Positions 31,990-43,453 of a DNA stretch of 64,000 nucleotides are shown here, one piece after another. Origin of the DNA: Megamerina dolium. Taxonomy: Eukaryota > Arthropoda > Insecta > Diptera > Megamerinidae. The stretch covers positions 44,665,554 through 44,729,553 of the forward strand of contig OY978525.1 in the NCBI GenBank assembly GCA_963854835.1. The letters are read 5' to 3'. The first letter of the stretch is position 1, and every line of letters begins with the position of its first letter. The notes below the pieces were generated by a model that did no database searches, had not been told where the DNA came from, and saw only the letters and a list, made by a program, of their open reading frames with translations. The translations under genes were made by a program, and so were the position numbers.

Positions 31990-32290
31990 GCCAGTCAAAT
32001 CTGCCATATTAATTTCCGAAATGGCGATAGGGAATTTTCCAAATATTTACGCAGCGTTCTGTCAAGAGAGAACATGTGTGAGAACATGTAGCCACATTCT
32101 TTGAGACGCTGAAAGAAGCTCTCTTTGGTCGCAGCATCCTCCTCATCCGTCGGAGCGTGGACACTTGTTAGGCGCCCATTAAAAAATGAAGGTGCCATCA
32201 CATAGCGCGCAGAACAAACTACATGACGTCCAGTTAGTTGACTTACGATGAGTTAAACAAGGATTGAACTAGCCCCAACCGGGTTAACTG
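31990..32290 (-). mobile_element. RTE-like LINE fragment (endonuclease and 5' leader)
   Basis: The minus strand carries H-A-P-T-D-E-E-D-A-A-T-K-E-S-F-F-Q-R-L, which matches the RTE endonuclease at about 10,400. It also carries leader sequence that matches 46,930-47,030. Both sides are truncated. Confidence 0.68.
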
Positions 32291-32303
32291 CCTCAACCGA
32301 GTA

Positions 32304-32344
32304 GTGGTGCAAAAAGCAAAATTGGATTTTGCTTTTTGCACCAC
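32304..32344. repeat. Perfect 19-bp hairpin
   Basis: GTGGTGCAAAAAGCAAAAT at 32,304-32,322 and its exact reverse complement at 32,326-32,344, with a 3-nt loop TGG. Confidence 0.96.
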
Positions 32345-32775
32345 TGTGTTTTTATGCACCCCCTGCTACTGCTACGTCGTTTATTCTACGGCTTCTGTCG
32401 CTTTGCTCATATTTTTATCTTGTATGTTATTTGTGATTAGGGTATTCATTTCTACATTTCTACAATAATTCATTTCATTTGGGGACGATTTTTTATACAT
32501 TTATTTTAAATCGTTAAAAATATATTAATATATTAAAGTAAATGAAATTATATATCCAACGGATGTAGAATGAACTAAATCGGATCAGTAGAACCCCAGA
32601 TATTACGATTTAAATAACACAGAAATTGACAAAATTATGTCCTTTTACAAATTTTGAACTAACGGTATTCCGTAAAAACATTTTTCCGAGATAAATCCCG
32701 ATACTTAATGTAGCGACAAAGACGAAAATTTTTTTTCCAGGGTTTCCATAAATTTTACCGGTAGTACCTGCCGTA
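32345..32775. other. AT-rich stretch, no feature recognised
   Basis: There are no frames, terminal repeats or LINE similarity that I can support. Confidence 0.4.
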
Positions 32776-33150
32776 GTGGGTGTCGTAGCTCAGTAGTTAG
32801 TGCGTTGGCCTTCTGATCTGTAGGTCGTGGTTTCAATCCCCGCTGAAGCATAAATTTAATACTGGAAATATTTTTCTTTCGAACGGTACCCATTTGTCGG
32901 CAAGAAATTGCCAATTCTTTCGGCAGTAACAATTTGCCATTGAAAACTCTCTACAAAAAATAACTCTGTGACAAAGCTCAGAAAAAGTGATGTCACAAGA
33001 GTTTTCCCGTTCGGAACCGTCCAAAAGAAGTAGGTCCCTTCTAATACTGTCCAAAATTTAAGACGCACAACAGTACTGGGAGAGAAGCTTCCACCAAAGA
33101 GCTTTTCGGGGCTTATAAGTGCTACATATTTATTTTATTTTATTATTTTA
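32776..33150 (+). mobile_element. tRNA-derived SINE (copy 8)
   Basis: A full-length, diverged copy: head GTGGGTGTCGTAGCTCAGTA with A and B boxes, tail (ATTTT)n. No clear TSD. Confidence 0.82.
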
Positions 33151-33840
33151 GCGTCTACACGTGTTTTCTGTAAAAATAAATAGATAAATTAAAATCAGCA
33201 AATTTTATTGAACTTTTGTTAAGTAACCAATATAAGCGCTTTTATGCAAAATTTTCGCAAATTTGCCTTTTACTCCATTCCAGATCAAAATCTGTTCAGA
33301 CATTGTCAAAATTATTAACCCTCTTGTTGCATTGAATTTAATTGATTTTGGGTTTTAACAAATTTTTGAATTATTTTAATTATTGTAACAATTAACCTTC
33401 CTGTACTCACGCCTCCCAGCGTAACACGCACGGTGTGTTAGACCGAGATTTGAACTCGTTTATAAAGGGTGATCCAATTAGTGTTCGGTTCTAGTTTATG
33501 GCATTTAATGTTTGAAAATAATTTCTTTTAAATGTCCTCAACTGGCTTTTACATAAACCATTCTATGATCCCAGCATTTCGGCCGATGTGCCGTTAATTG
33601 CGTGTGTTATGTTCGCATCTAATTCAGGAATCGATTGTGTTTTGTCGTCATAACATCGTTCAATAGGATAGTACCAACCTTCATGACATTTACATGTCTA
33701 TTTACAGGTGTTAAGTGACGCTACTTTTGTAATTTTAGAAAAAAACGGAACGAAGTGAATTTCGTGTGTTGATTAAATATTTATTTTTAATAGAAAAAGT
33801 GGTATCCGGACAATCCAAAACAAAAATGTATCAGTGGTTG
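33151..33840. other. AT-rich stretch leading into a mariner
   Basis: The last ~350 bp probably contain the 5' terminal region and the N-terminal codons of the mariner that follows, including W-L-A-D-C at 33,838. No other feature is visible. Confidence 0.4.
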
Positions 33841-34620
33841 GCTGATTGCTGCTGTGTCTGACGTAATCGTAGAGACACAGCAGAAAACATTAAAAATACA
33901 ATGAAAGTAGTGATGAAAAATCCAAAAGTAAAATGCAGTGAGATAGCTGACATCCTAAAGATATCACCTGATAGCGTATACACCAAAGCTCTTTTATAAA
34001 TGGGTGCCACGTTTGCTCACAATAAAACAAAAAAAAAAACGAATGGATGAATCAGACCGCTGTTTAATACCGTTAAGAGTACTAAGCACGATATGTGACA
34101 ATGGATGAAACAAGGATCCATTATTATACACCAGAATCGAATCGTGACTCAGCTGACTAGAATATGGATAAACATGATATAATATTCATAGACTACCTTG
34201 AAAAGGTAAGAACCATCAATACCGAATATTACGTAGCATTATTGGAGCGGTTGTAAAACTAAATCGCAGTAAAATGGTTTCAAATATCAAAGAAAAAAGT
34301 TATTTTTCATCAAGACAATGCTCCGTGTTACACATCGTCATAAACAATGACCAAAATATACGCATTACACTCCAAGTTATTACCGGACAAAACATATTCC
34401 CAGATTTGGCTTCCAGCGACTACTGTCTGTTGAGAGATTTGAAAAATGAGCAAATAATTGACTCAAGTGAAAAAGTATTCGCTGAAACAACCGCGTATTT
34501 TGAGGCAAAAGATAAATCGTTCTATAAACAAGGCATCGAAAAGTTAGAAAAGCGCTGGGATGGTTGTATTGCTCTTGAAGATTATGTTGATGAATAAAGA
34601 AGAATTTTAAAAAAGTAATC
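33720..34620 (+). pseudogene. Second mariner transposase pseudogene
   Basis: Plus-strand blocks give T-M-D-E-T-R-I-H-Y-Y-T-P-E-S (about 34,100, with the first catalytic Asp), FHQDNAPCYTS (about 34,310, second Asp) and ASSDYCLLRDL (about 34,420, third Asp). The C-terminus is F-E-A-K-D-K-S-F-Y-K-Q-G-I-E-K-L-E-K-R-W, ending at 34,597. The order and spacing fit a mariner of a subfamily different from the one at 15 kb. Several stops and frameshifts are present. The last block (34,274-34,597) is the longest open part. Confidence 0.82.
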
Positions 34621-34954
34621 CAACGGCCTTAGAACACAAGTTCTTGAAGACCAATTCACAGGGCCATTTCTCGATATAATGTTCTCATCAACACTTTATT
34701 TCAATAAGTCGATGGTTTAGCAACAATATTCACATTACATCGATTTCTACGAACTAGAAATAAATTTCCACAATTTGTACACGTTGTTCTGGCGTAAGTC
34801 TATTCATGATGAAATGTCAATGAATACTGAATACCAGTGTCATACAAGATGCGAAATGTCTCAGAATCCCTATTGGAAAAAGTATCTCCTATTGGATCAT
34901 TCTTTATTTTTTTGTTATATCTACTTTTTATGCATTAGTGGTATTCATTATATA

Positions 34955-35309
34955 AAATAAAAAAAAATGTGTTGCTCTTAAAGCCCCGAAGGGTTTATTG
35001 GCCGAGCTTCTCTTCCAATACTGTTGTGCGTGTTAAATTTAAGACAGTATTAGAAGGGACCTACTTATTTTAGCCGGTTCCGAATGGCAGAACTCTTGCG
35101 ACATCACTTTTTCTGAGCTTTGTCATAAAGTTCTTTTAGAAGCTCTTCCATGGCAAATTGTTACTGCCGGAAGAATTGCCAATTGCTTGCCGACATGTGG
35201 AAACCGTTCGAAAGAAAAATCTTTCGATATTAAAATTGTTATGCTTCAGTTTGGGATGAACCCCCGACCTACAGATCAGAAAGCCAACACACTAACCACT
35301 GAGCATAGG
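34955..35309 (-). mobile_element. tRNA-derived SINE (copy 9)
   Basis: A full-length but diverged copy, tail at left (A-rich), head at right with the A box altered. No clear TSD. Confidence 0.8.
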
Positions 35310-35930
35310 CATAATTAGACTAAAGCACTAAAAATATTAGAACTTCAACTTTATTTGATAAAAACAACCTACGAACACAGTCTCTTAAAAAAAATAATAT
35401 TTTTCGGTAATCTAAAATCACAATCAAAATTATACTTCTTCTTATAAAAAAACGGTAAAATCCAATAAATGAAAGGAAGAAGAAGAATAATGATAAGTAA
35501 TAATCATTAATAGGAATATTTTGGGGGCAATCAGAACATACCATAACTGCATGCTCGAGACAAAAACAATAAATAACTGGCACACGCCCACTCAGCACTA
35601 GTGCTCGCACCACACTAAACGAAGCCTAACAACAAATTAGAAAGCTATCAAAAACCAGGAAGTCCCTGTTCTAGTAATTTTTGAGAAAATATAAAATCAT
35701 TGATATGAAGGTTAAAAGAATATTTGCAAGTTGATGTAATTACATTGAAATTAGTACTAATCGGAAAGAAAAAAGAGACATATATATTTTTTTCCATGTT
35801 ATATATTTTATTGAATCTTATAACTTATGTTTAGAACTAACAACAAATTTAGAAAAACAACAACTTAAATTTTGACGGTTTAGCAAAAAAAAAAATGATA
35901 TCAATCATTTAAATACAATACATTCAAATT
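35310..35930. other. AT-rich stretch, no feature recognised
   Basis: No supported coding or repeat structure is seen apart from A/T runs. Confidence 0.4.
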
Positions 35931-35934
35931 GTCT

Positions 35935-36090
35935 TCAATTTTAAAACCTCTTTTCTCCTTGGCTTTTTAGTAGGCGTAACATTGGGATGCCTCTCAAGCT
36001 TAGCTGAATAGTTCTTAACAAATGTGGAAACTTCATCAGTTTCAATCGGAATATGTAGGTCTCTGTGGAGTTTTTAATGTACTAAGGATT
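35935..36090 (-). mobile_element. Jockey-like ORF2 C-terminal fragment
   Basis: The minus strand reads L-H-R-D-L-H-I-P-I-E-T-D-E-V, then Y-S-A-K-L-E-R-H-P-N, which resembles the conserved end of Jockey reverse transcriptases. It is short and isolated. Confidence 0.5.
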
Positions 36091-36659
36091 TTAGATTTGG
36101 TTTTTTTAGAGGTTTTACACATTTGATGGTGATGCAGTAGTTGTGTCCGCTTTGCAGAGGACTTACCCTCTTCTTCCTTGTTCGCTTCAGATAAACTTCA
36201 ATTCCTTTCGGTTTTCAGCTTTTTTTTTTATTGAGTCTTTTTCTTCGCTTTTTGTTGAATTTTTCATAACCCGTTATTACAACAATTTTTATACGATATT
36301 CTACACTATTTATATTCTACATATATATTTTACATATCACTGTATTCTGATTGTTACAATAGTTACAAAAGTTATTTATTCTGTTAAGACAATATTTTAC
36401 TGTTACTTTCACGTTTAATATTTTATTTTCACTTAGAACAATCTGAATAATCTACTTATCTTAACAATCTTAACTCCCTTGATCTCAAAAGTTATCTTAG
36501 TTTATATAGTGAGCCAAGGCGAAGAAAAAATTATAAATTTTAAAGATTGATAGTTTTTTCTTTAACAAATTAAATTTACAATTATATAGATAACATATTT
36601 TTATTTCATATATACTGTGTATTTATATGTGTATCTTAATATTTTATACCTATTTTAAA

Positions 36660-37075
36660 ACTTATTAACTTCTACTGGTAATCTATCACTTCGGTTGTGA
36701 TTTTCTTGGTTCCCTGTTTCTGTTGAGCCGCTTTCTTCTGTTGTACTGCGATTAGATGAAGTTCTTGTTAACTCCGCCGTAGCTTTATATTTTGTTTTCG
36801 ATGTTGAAACTGTTTTAATGTGTCGAGGAGGATTTGTTTAAAATGTGGAATTTTGCTCGCTGCATTGCACTCTTTCATTTTTGCATTTCAAGTGTGACGT
36901 TGGCCATTGTTTCACTTGACTCAGCTGTTCTCTTTCATCAATGATACTGTTGCATAACATGTAGATTTCTTGCTCACCGTGATATACCGTGGTGTCCAAT
37001 GTTTGAATACTATTTTGTAGCATCAGCGTTGTTGAGGTGTTATCGTGGCTCCTTTTTATACTCATGTGACTGACG
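36660..37075 (-). other. Possible retroelement coding remnant of unknown type
   Basis: A 75-codon minus-strand frame (36,838-37,065) and a downstream Ser/Thr-rich frame to about 36,665 (T-S-S-N-R-S-T-T-E-E-S) look protein-like in composition. I do not recognise them. They lie on the 3' side of Gypsy-B in its orientation, with the transposase palindrome between, so they could be its terminal (env-like) region. This is a guess from position only. Confidence 0.3.
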
Positions 37076-37420
37076 ATTTAATCTGCTTATTAAGTGCTTA
37101 TCTTTGCAATTTTTCTTCTTCAGCATTATTTACCAAATAGAAGCTCAGTGCACGTGTTTTGTCTGGTATATACATTTTCTCTCGACATACCGCATTCAAT
37201 GGATGGACAACATCTTGCAGTGAGATTTTTTTGTAAGCAACAATAGGTGTTCACTATTCGGATAAAAACGTAACACATGAGTTTTGTATGTACACACTGT
37301 GTGTTGCTGCTATTAAAAGGTTATCCATTTTGCGGTTTCAAAAGTAAATGTAAATAAAACACATATAAAATATTTTTTATCATGATATTTCTTTTTTATT
37401 ATAAAGTTTGAACGTTGACA

Positions 37421-38280
37421 TTATGTGTGAAATACTACATCATTTAAATGACCACCACGCGAATTGTTGCAAGCATCGATTCTTTTGAGGTAATTTTCGA
37501 CCACTTTTTGACACATATTGGGCGGTATCTCAGCCATAACGTGACGAATGTTGGTTTTTAGGTGCTCAAGAGTTAAAGGTTTATCTGCATAAACACGGTC
37601 TTTCGCGTAGCCCCACAAAAAAAGTCAAGCGGTGTCAAATCGCATGATCTTGGTGGCCACTTGATATCGCTACGACGAGAAATTACGCGGTTAGAAAATT
37701 TCTCTTGCAATAAAGCCATATTCGCTCGAGTTGTGTGGCATGTGGCACCGTCTTCTCTAAGTCGTATTCTTCAATAACAGGCAAAAAAAAGTCGGCTATC
37801 ATATGACCATAACGCTCCGAATTGACGGTGACAGTCGTTCCATCATCGTTTTCGAAGAAGTAAGGTCCAATCACACCTCCGGACCAAAGAGCGCACCAAG
37901 CAGAGACTTTTTGTGGATGTAGTGGCCTCTCTTCAATTACTTGAGGATTCTCAGAACCCCAAATACGACAATTTTGTTTGTTAACATACCCACCGAGTGA
38001 GAAATGTGCTTCGTCGCTGAAGAAAATTTTGTTCGAAAAATCGCCGTCCACCGCCTGTTGTTCAAGCACCCATTCGACGTATCTACGACGTTGTGAATGG
38101 TCAGCTGGCTTCAGTTGTTGTGAGCTGGATTTTATATGGATGTAGGTGTAGATCCAAATGCAAAATACGCCATAATGTGCCGTAAGACAGTCCTAATTCC
38201 TGAGAACGACACATTCGGGTCTTCGGCAACACTTTCACTTACAGCAGCGATATTTTCGGTGGTACGAGCGAAACGATGGT
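37421..38280 (-). pseudogene. Tc1/mariner-superfamily transposase, left arm copy
   Basis: Minus-strand pieces begin at H-R-F-A-R-T-T-E-N-I and lack the helix-turn-helix part. An 11-bp deletion relative to the right arm near 38,203 shifts the frame. The catalytic block FFSDEAHFSLGGYVN (about 38,010) keeps the first Asp. A gap just before the D-G-A-T motif, which is shared with the right arm, removes the residues expected there (about W-F-Q-Q). The C-terminal block (37,421-37,618) is W-G-Y-A-K-D-R-V-Y-A-D-K-P-L-T to the stop. It cannot make an active protein. Confidence 0.85.
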
Positions 38281-38281
38281 G

Positions 38282-39257
38282 ATTCTGCCACAGCCACATA
38301 TCGTGCTTTAAGAGGAGATTATGGTTTACATAATCGTCCAACTACGCAAGCAATTGGCAAAATTGTGAAGAGATATGAAGAGCCTGGATCGGTTACAGAT
38401 ATTGTAAGGCCTGTGCATCATCGTTTCGCTCGTACCACCGAAAATATCGCTGCTGTAAGTGAAAGTGTTGCCGAAGACCCGAATGTGTCGATTCCTCGTC
38501 GTTCTCAGGAATTAGGACTGTCTTACGGCACATTATGGCGTATTTTGCATTTGGATCTACACCTACATCCATATAAAATCCAGCTCACACAACAGCTGAT
38601 ACGTCGAATGGGTGCTTGAACAACAGGCGGTGGACGGCGATTTTTCGAACAAAATTTTCTTCAGCGACGAAGCACATTTCTCACTCGGTGGGTATGTTAA
38701 CAAACAAAATTGTCGTATTTGGGGTTCTGAGAATCCTCAAGTAATTGAAGAGAGGCCACTACATCCACAAAAAGTCACTGCTTGGTGCGCTCTTTGGTCC
38801 GGAGGTGTGATTGGACCTTACTTCGAAAACGATGATGGAACGACTGTCACCGTCAATTCGGAGCGTTATGGTCATATGATAACCGACTTTTTTTTGCCTG
38901 TTATTGAAGAATACGACTTAGAGAAGACGGTGCCACATGCCACACAACTCGAGCGAATATGGCTTTATAGCAAGAGAAATTTTCTGGCCGCGTAATTTCT
39001 CGTCGTGGCGATATCAAGTGGCCACCAAGATCATGCGATTTGACACCGCTTGACTTTTTTTGTGGGGCTACGCGAAAGACCGTGTTTATGCAGATAAACC
39101 TTTAACTCTTGAGCACCTAAAAACCAACATTCGTCACGTTATGGCTGAGATACCGCCCAATATGTGTCAAAAAGTGGTCGAAAATTATCTCAAAAGAATC
39201 GATGCTTGCAACAATTCGCGTGGTGGTCATTTAAATGATGTAGTATTTCACACATAA
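38282..39257 (+). pseudogene. Tc1/mariner-superfamily transposase, right arm copy
   Basis: The frame is open from 38,282: Y-R-A-L-R-G-D-Y-G, then S-I-P-R-R-S-Q-E-L-G-L-S-Y-G-T-L-W-R-I-L, a clear helix-turn-helix DNA-binding region. The frame shifts near 38,612 and again before the D-G-A-T motif at about 38,925. FFSDEAHF holds the first catalytic Asp. A lost T in the run at about 39,055 shifts the final block (39,060-39,257). The true N-terminus is missing at the palindrome centre. Both arms share the last two lesions, so they arose before the inverted duplication. Confidence 0.87.
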
Positions 39258-39440
39258 TGTCAACGTTCAAGCTTTATAATAAAAAAGAAATATCATGATA
39301 AAAAATATTTTATATGTCTTTTATTTACATTTACTTTTGAAACCGCAAAATGGATAACCCTTTATTTTATATCCTAACTGAAAAAACAAATTTTTTTTCT
39401 TCCTACCACAAATACTATTAATTCGTTAAGCTGCTATGAC

Positions 39441-40351
39441 TTATTGATAAAAATGTTTTAGTAAGTTGTTATGGTATTTTTTACCATTTTGTCCGATTTT
39501 AATAGTCGTCGTTACTGGACTGTCCACGTGTATCACTTCGTATGGTCCAGTCCAGATGGGACTAAATTTATTTTTCCTAGTCTGATTTCTCAACAATACT
39601 TTATCATACTGCATTTTAGCTGATTTTCTTCCTTTTTCTTGATTTTCCCTCACTAACTGACCTCTGTGGCTGATATTTTAACACCTTATTTTGATCATCT
39701 GCATTGTACAGGGGTGATCTTTTTGTTTTTGGGTTTGTCGGAATGTCGATACTGAAACCGTATAGAACACTAAATGGCGTTCGTTTTGTCGAGGTATGTA
39801 CGGTGTTGTTGTGCCTGCATGCTGATGCATGTACATGCATCGCTGATGCTAACCGCTGAACCCAATTAGACCCATCTTCTTTAACAAACCTCCTAAATAT
39901 TCTACTAAAGGTCTGTGGCTTCTTTCTAAAAACCCTTTGCTTGTGGATGTTACGGTGTTATATGTAATTTTTTTAACACCTAGCATCTTGCATGTATCGG
40001 AAAACAATTTCGAAGTGAAATTCGTACCATTATCAGTCACTCAAATTTTTGGTATGTTATATCGCGCAAATATTCGTTGTAAAACGCTTTTGCTACTGTG
40101 CTAGCTTCCACATCTGGTATAGCTACACAAATAAAAAATTTGGAAAATCATCTTGAAATGTAAGTATGTAGTTGTTTATAGATGTCGCCTCTGGAAGAAT
40201 TCCTACCATGTCCATATATACCTTTTCAAATGGCTTAGATAGTGTACCAGTTAACATCATTGGCATTTTCGTAAGCCTCGAGCTCTTGTTAGTTCGACAT
40301 TTTTTACAACTTTTAACATATTCTTTAATTTGGCTTCGCATACCTTTCCAC
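39441..40351 (-). pseudogene. Gypsy-B integrase remnant
   Basis: Four broken blocks: zinc-finger end K-S-C-K-K-C-R-T-N-K (about 40,300), core start Y-M-D-M-V-G (first Asp, about 40,220), M-T-D-N-G-T-N-F (second Asp, about 40,030), and a C-terminal block T-G-P-Y-E-V-I-H (about 39,545). The third acidic residue region reads G-F-L-E-R-S-H. Several shifts are present. Confidence 0.78.
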
Positions 40352-42045
40352 CTATACTTACTTGCTTATGTGGCCATAACAACCGAATATCGATTTAGGC
40401 CGAAAATAACATGCTTCGCCAGCCATCTCTGTTCTTTGCTAGCTGGCACTAGTTAGAAATTCCAAGCGCCGTCAGGTTCTCCAGTACTCGGTCTTCCCAC
40501 CGGAGGTTAGGTCTTCCTCTTCTGCGTCGTCCTCCAGCGTGTTCCGAATATAACACCTTCTTAGCTGGAGCGTGTTCTTCCATTCGCTCGACATGACCTA
40601 GCCAGCGCAGCCGCTGGATTTTGATGCGCTTTACTATGTCAATATCGGCATACAGCTCGTACAGCTCATGGTTGTACCATATTCGGTACTCGCCACCAAC
40701 GCAAATAGGTCCAAAGTTCTTGCGTAGGACTTTTCTCTCGAAAACTCCAAGCATTCGCTCATCTGAGGTGGAAATTGTTCAGGCTTCAGCGACATATGTT
40801 AGGACAGGCATGATGAGAGACTTGTAGAGTGTAGTTTTCGTTCTTCGAGAGTGGGCCCGACTTCTCAATTGCTTACTTAGCCCAAAGTAGCACCTGTTTG
40901 CAAGAGTGATCCTTCGCAATATCTCCACGCTGACGTCATTACTCTTGTTAATGCTTGTTCCAAGATAGACGAAGTCCCTTACTACTTCAAAAGCGTAGTT
41001 GTCAACAGTGACGTGCTGTCAAAGACGCCGGGACTCTTTGTTTGTTGACACTAAATACTTCATCTTGCCCTCGTTCACAGTAAGACCATCCGACGCGACT
41101 CTCTTTCCAACTCTGAGAATGCTGCACTGACTGCTCGCGTGTTCATACTAATTATGTCAATATAAGCGGCATACGAAAACAGCATGACACTTTTGTTGAA
41201 GATAGTGCCATTATGTCGTAGATCAGCAGCTCGTATTATTTTCTCAATAATAAGATTGAAGAAGTCGCACGATAACAAATCACCTTGTCTGAAACCTCGT
41301 TCAGCATTAAACGGTGCAGAGAGGTCCTTCCCAATTTTCACTGGACCATGGGTGTTATGCAATGTCATTCTACAAAGTCGAATGAGCTTTGCAGGAATAA
41401 AGAACTCAGATATTGTTGCGTAAAGCTAATCCCTTACCGGACTGTCAAAAGCGGCTTTATAATCAACAAATAGGTGGTGTGTGGCGCAGTGTGAAAATCT
41501 GGTCGATGGTAGATTTACCAGGTCTGAAGCCACACTGATAAGGTCCAATCAGGTTGTTTAGCATGGGCTTCAATCATTCACACAATAGGCACGATAAGAC
41601 CTTGTATGCGATGCTGAGGAGACTTATTCCACGGTAGTTGGCGCAAATTGTGGGGTCTCCTTTTTATATACGGGACAGAGAACACTGAGCCTCCAATCAT
41701 CAGGCATGCATTCATCTGACCATATTCTGCTGGTGCATGTAGGCGAGCAGATCATCGACTCCAGTCTTAAACAACTCGGCAGGCAGGCCATCAGCACCTG
41801 CAGCTTTGTTGTTCTTCAGCCTTGAAATGGCCGTTTTGACCTCGTCATAGTCGGGTGGTGGAACATCAACACCATCGTCTGTAATTAGGGTAATAGGGCA
41901 ATCTCCTCCACTGTGGGAATTGTTCGTAGAATCGACATTCAGTAACGTGGAGAAGTATTCCCTCCATAGGCTCAGTACACTCTGGACATCTGTAACCAGA
42001 TTCCGGCATAACCCATTTCCGGCACGACAAGAAGAGGCTCCGGGT
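40352..42045 (-). mobile_element. RTE-like LINE inserted at Gypsy-B
   Basis: The tail cttacttgctta lies at 40,357, then the RT C-terminus and fingers/palm up to K-N-N-K-A-A-G-A-D-G (about 41,805), ending at about 42,045 in the upstream linker. It is 5'-truncated, with the A-Y-A-D motif changed to Y-A-A-Y (about 41,170). The flanking Gypsy-B sequences are not contiguous: RNase H (A-L-K-N-Y-R-A-Y) on the right and integrase (R-W-K-G-M-R-S-Q) on the left, so roughly 150 or more codons are missing. Confidence 0.83.
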
Positions 42046-42059
42046 TTTAATAAGCTCTA

Positions 42060-42755
42060 TAATTCTTTAAAGCCCACACGATAGCCAAGAATTCCATTTA
42101 AATAGAATATCACTCAGTATCACTGAGTGATCTGCTCGCAAAGGCTATTGGTCGATCTTTTCCAGTTTCACCTTGCGGTAGAACTGCACCCAAGGCTTCA
42201 TTGCTGGAATCTGTTGTCAGCACGAAAGGTTTGCAAAAATTAGGATATGCTAAAATTGGTGGAGAGCAAAATGCCTCCTTTAAATCTTCAAAAGCTTTTT
42301 GACATTTTTCGGTCCATTAAAATTTTGCGTGTTTTCTTATTAATTTATTAATTGGTAGCGCCATGCCTGCCATATTTTCAACAAATTTTTGATAATAATT
42401 TACTGAGGCCTGAACGTCTTTCTTATTTCTTGGAACGGGAATATTTTTAACACTTTCTACCTTATTGGGATCTGACAATGCCCCTCAGTGCATTTATGAC
42501 CTAAGTAAATTATCTTTTTTCGTAGAAACTGGCACTTCTCTGTGTTTAGTTTTAAGTTATGTTTGCGTAAGAGTTCAAACACTCTTCAAACACATGAATC
42601 ATGTTGTGCCAAGTTCCAACCGTAGATGACAACCTGTACTGTCTCTGATTTATTGGTGCCTGATCTGTCTTTACTGGTATCGTGTGCTTTATACCTGCTG
42701 TGTAAAACAATTTATGGCTTTCCAAATGAAACGAGGACTTGAAGATGTCTTCCAT
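42060..42755 (-). pseudogene. Gypsy-B RT and RNase H remnant
   Basis: The RT start, K-T-D-Q-A-P-I-N-Q-R-Q-Y-R-L, lies near 42,660, followed by badly decayed RT (the central motifs are deleted). Then comes a thumb region and RNase H pieces (D-S-S-N-E-A-L-G-A-V-L-P-Q near 42,200; E-F-L-A-I-V-W-A-L near 42,090). It is inactive. Confidence 0.7.
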
Positions 42756-42787
42756 AGATTTTGTTTCTTCAATATTTAGGTTTGAAT

Positions 42788-43378
42788 CTAACTTAACCGT
42801 TCGGTATTTATCTTCATAGTTCTCCCTGGTACTACAACCTCACTGTTATAGAGTACTCTATAAGCCTCGTTCAATGATTTAAGAGGAAAAGTCATTAAAT
42901 ATTGTTTTGGCTCATGGAAGAAAATCAGCTTCTTTTTTATAGTATTAAGGACCGACCGGTCTCGTCCTAGGATACCATCTGCAGGTATCCCTCTCTCTTC
43001 AGATATTACATGTAATTCTAAATTCAAATCATTAGTCCTTACATATTGGACTGCTATTGGTCCTAATGTGGTGACAAATCCTCCAAATGCGCCACTAAGT
43101 TTTTTTCTTGAATTCCCTATCTTGCTAATGATATTAATTACTGTTGATTTTACTAAACTGGTATCTGCCCCAGAGTCTACCAGTAAAATAAGTTTTCCAT
43201 TTTTCGCTTTCTGGCACGGAAACTCAATGAATAATTCACCTACATCAGAGACCCCAATACGATAACCACGTTTGCTATCAGTGGATGGGAAAGATGGGTC
43301 AACAATCCCTCTGGACGCCTGACTACCAACTTCCACCATCTTACTTTCTGAGGTGGAGGGCGTGTCAACAATCTCCAA
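42788..43378 (-). CDS. Gypsy-B protease region
   Basis: A 196-codon open frame. LLVDSGADTSLVK (about residues 65-77) is a retropepsin active site, and A-D-G-I-L-G-R-D (about 132-139) is the second conserved segment. The frame opens out of the Gag-like region and stops at the RT start. It is one intact part of an otherwise broken pol. Confidence 0.78.
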   Translation of the reverse strand: MEIVDTPSTSESKMVEVGSQASRGIVDPSFPSTDSKRGYRIGVSDVGELFIEFPCQKAKNGKLILLVDSGADTSLVKSTVINIISKIGNSRKKLSGAFGGFVTTLGPIAVQYVRTNDLNLELHVISEERGIPADGILGRDRSVLNTIKKKLIFFHEPKQYLMTFPLKSLNEAYRVLYNSEVVVPGRTMKINTERLS

Positions 43379-43453
43379 GAAGCATGACTGGCGCCTTTCA
43401 TTTCCCCTGGATTATTTTTAGAAACATTTTGGTGTTCCCGGTTTATTGGCCGG

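Larger units (their letters stand above)
37319..39360. repeat. Head-to-head transposase palindrome
   Basis: The left arm 37,319-38,279 is the near-exact reverse complement of the right arm 38,419-39,360, with 139 bp of unique centre. The outer ends share the inverted sequence GGTTATCCATTTTGCGGTTT. Each arm holds one broken transposase gene of the same family. Confidence 0.93.

Noticed and set aside
42090..42135. A small palindrome ATCACTCAGT-ATC-ACTGAGTGAT
   Set aside because: Short, inside decayed Gypsy-B RNase H, and without further context.
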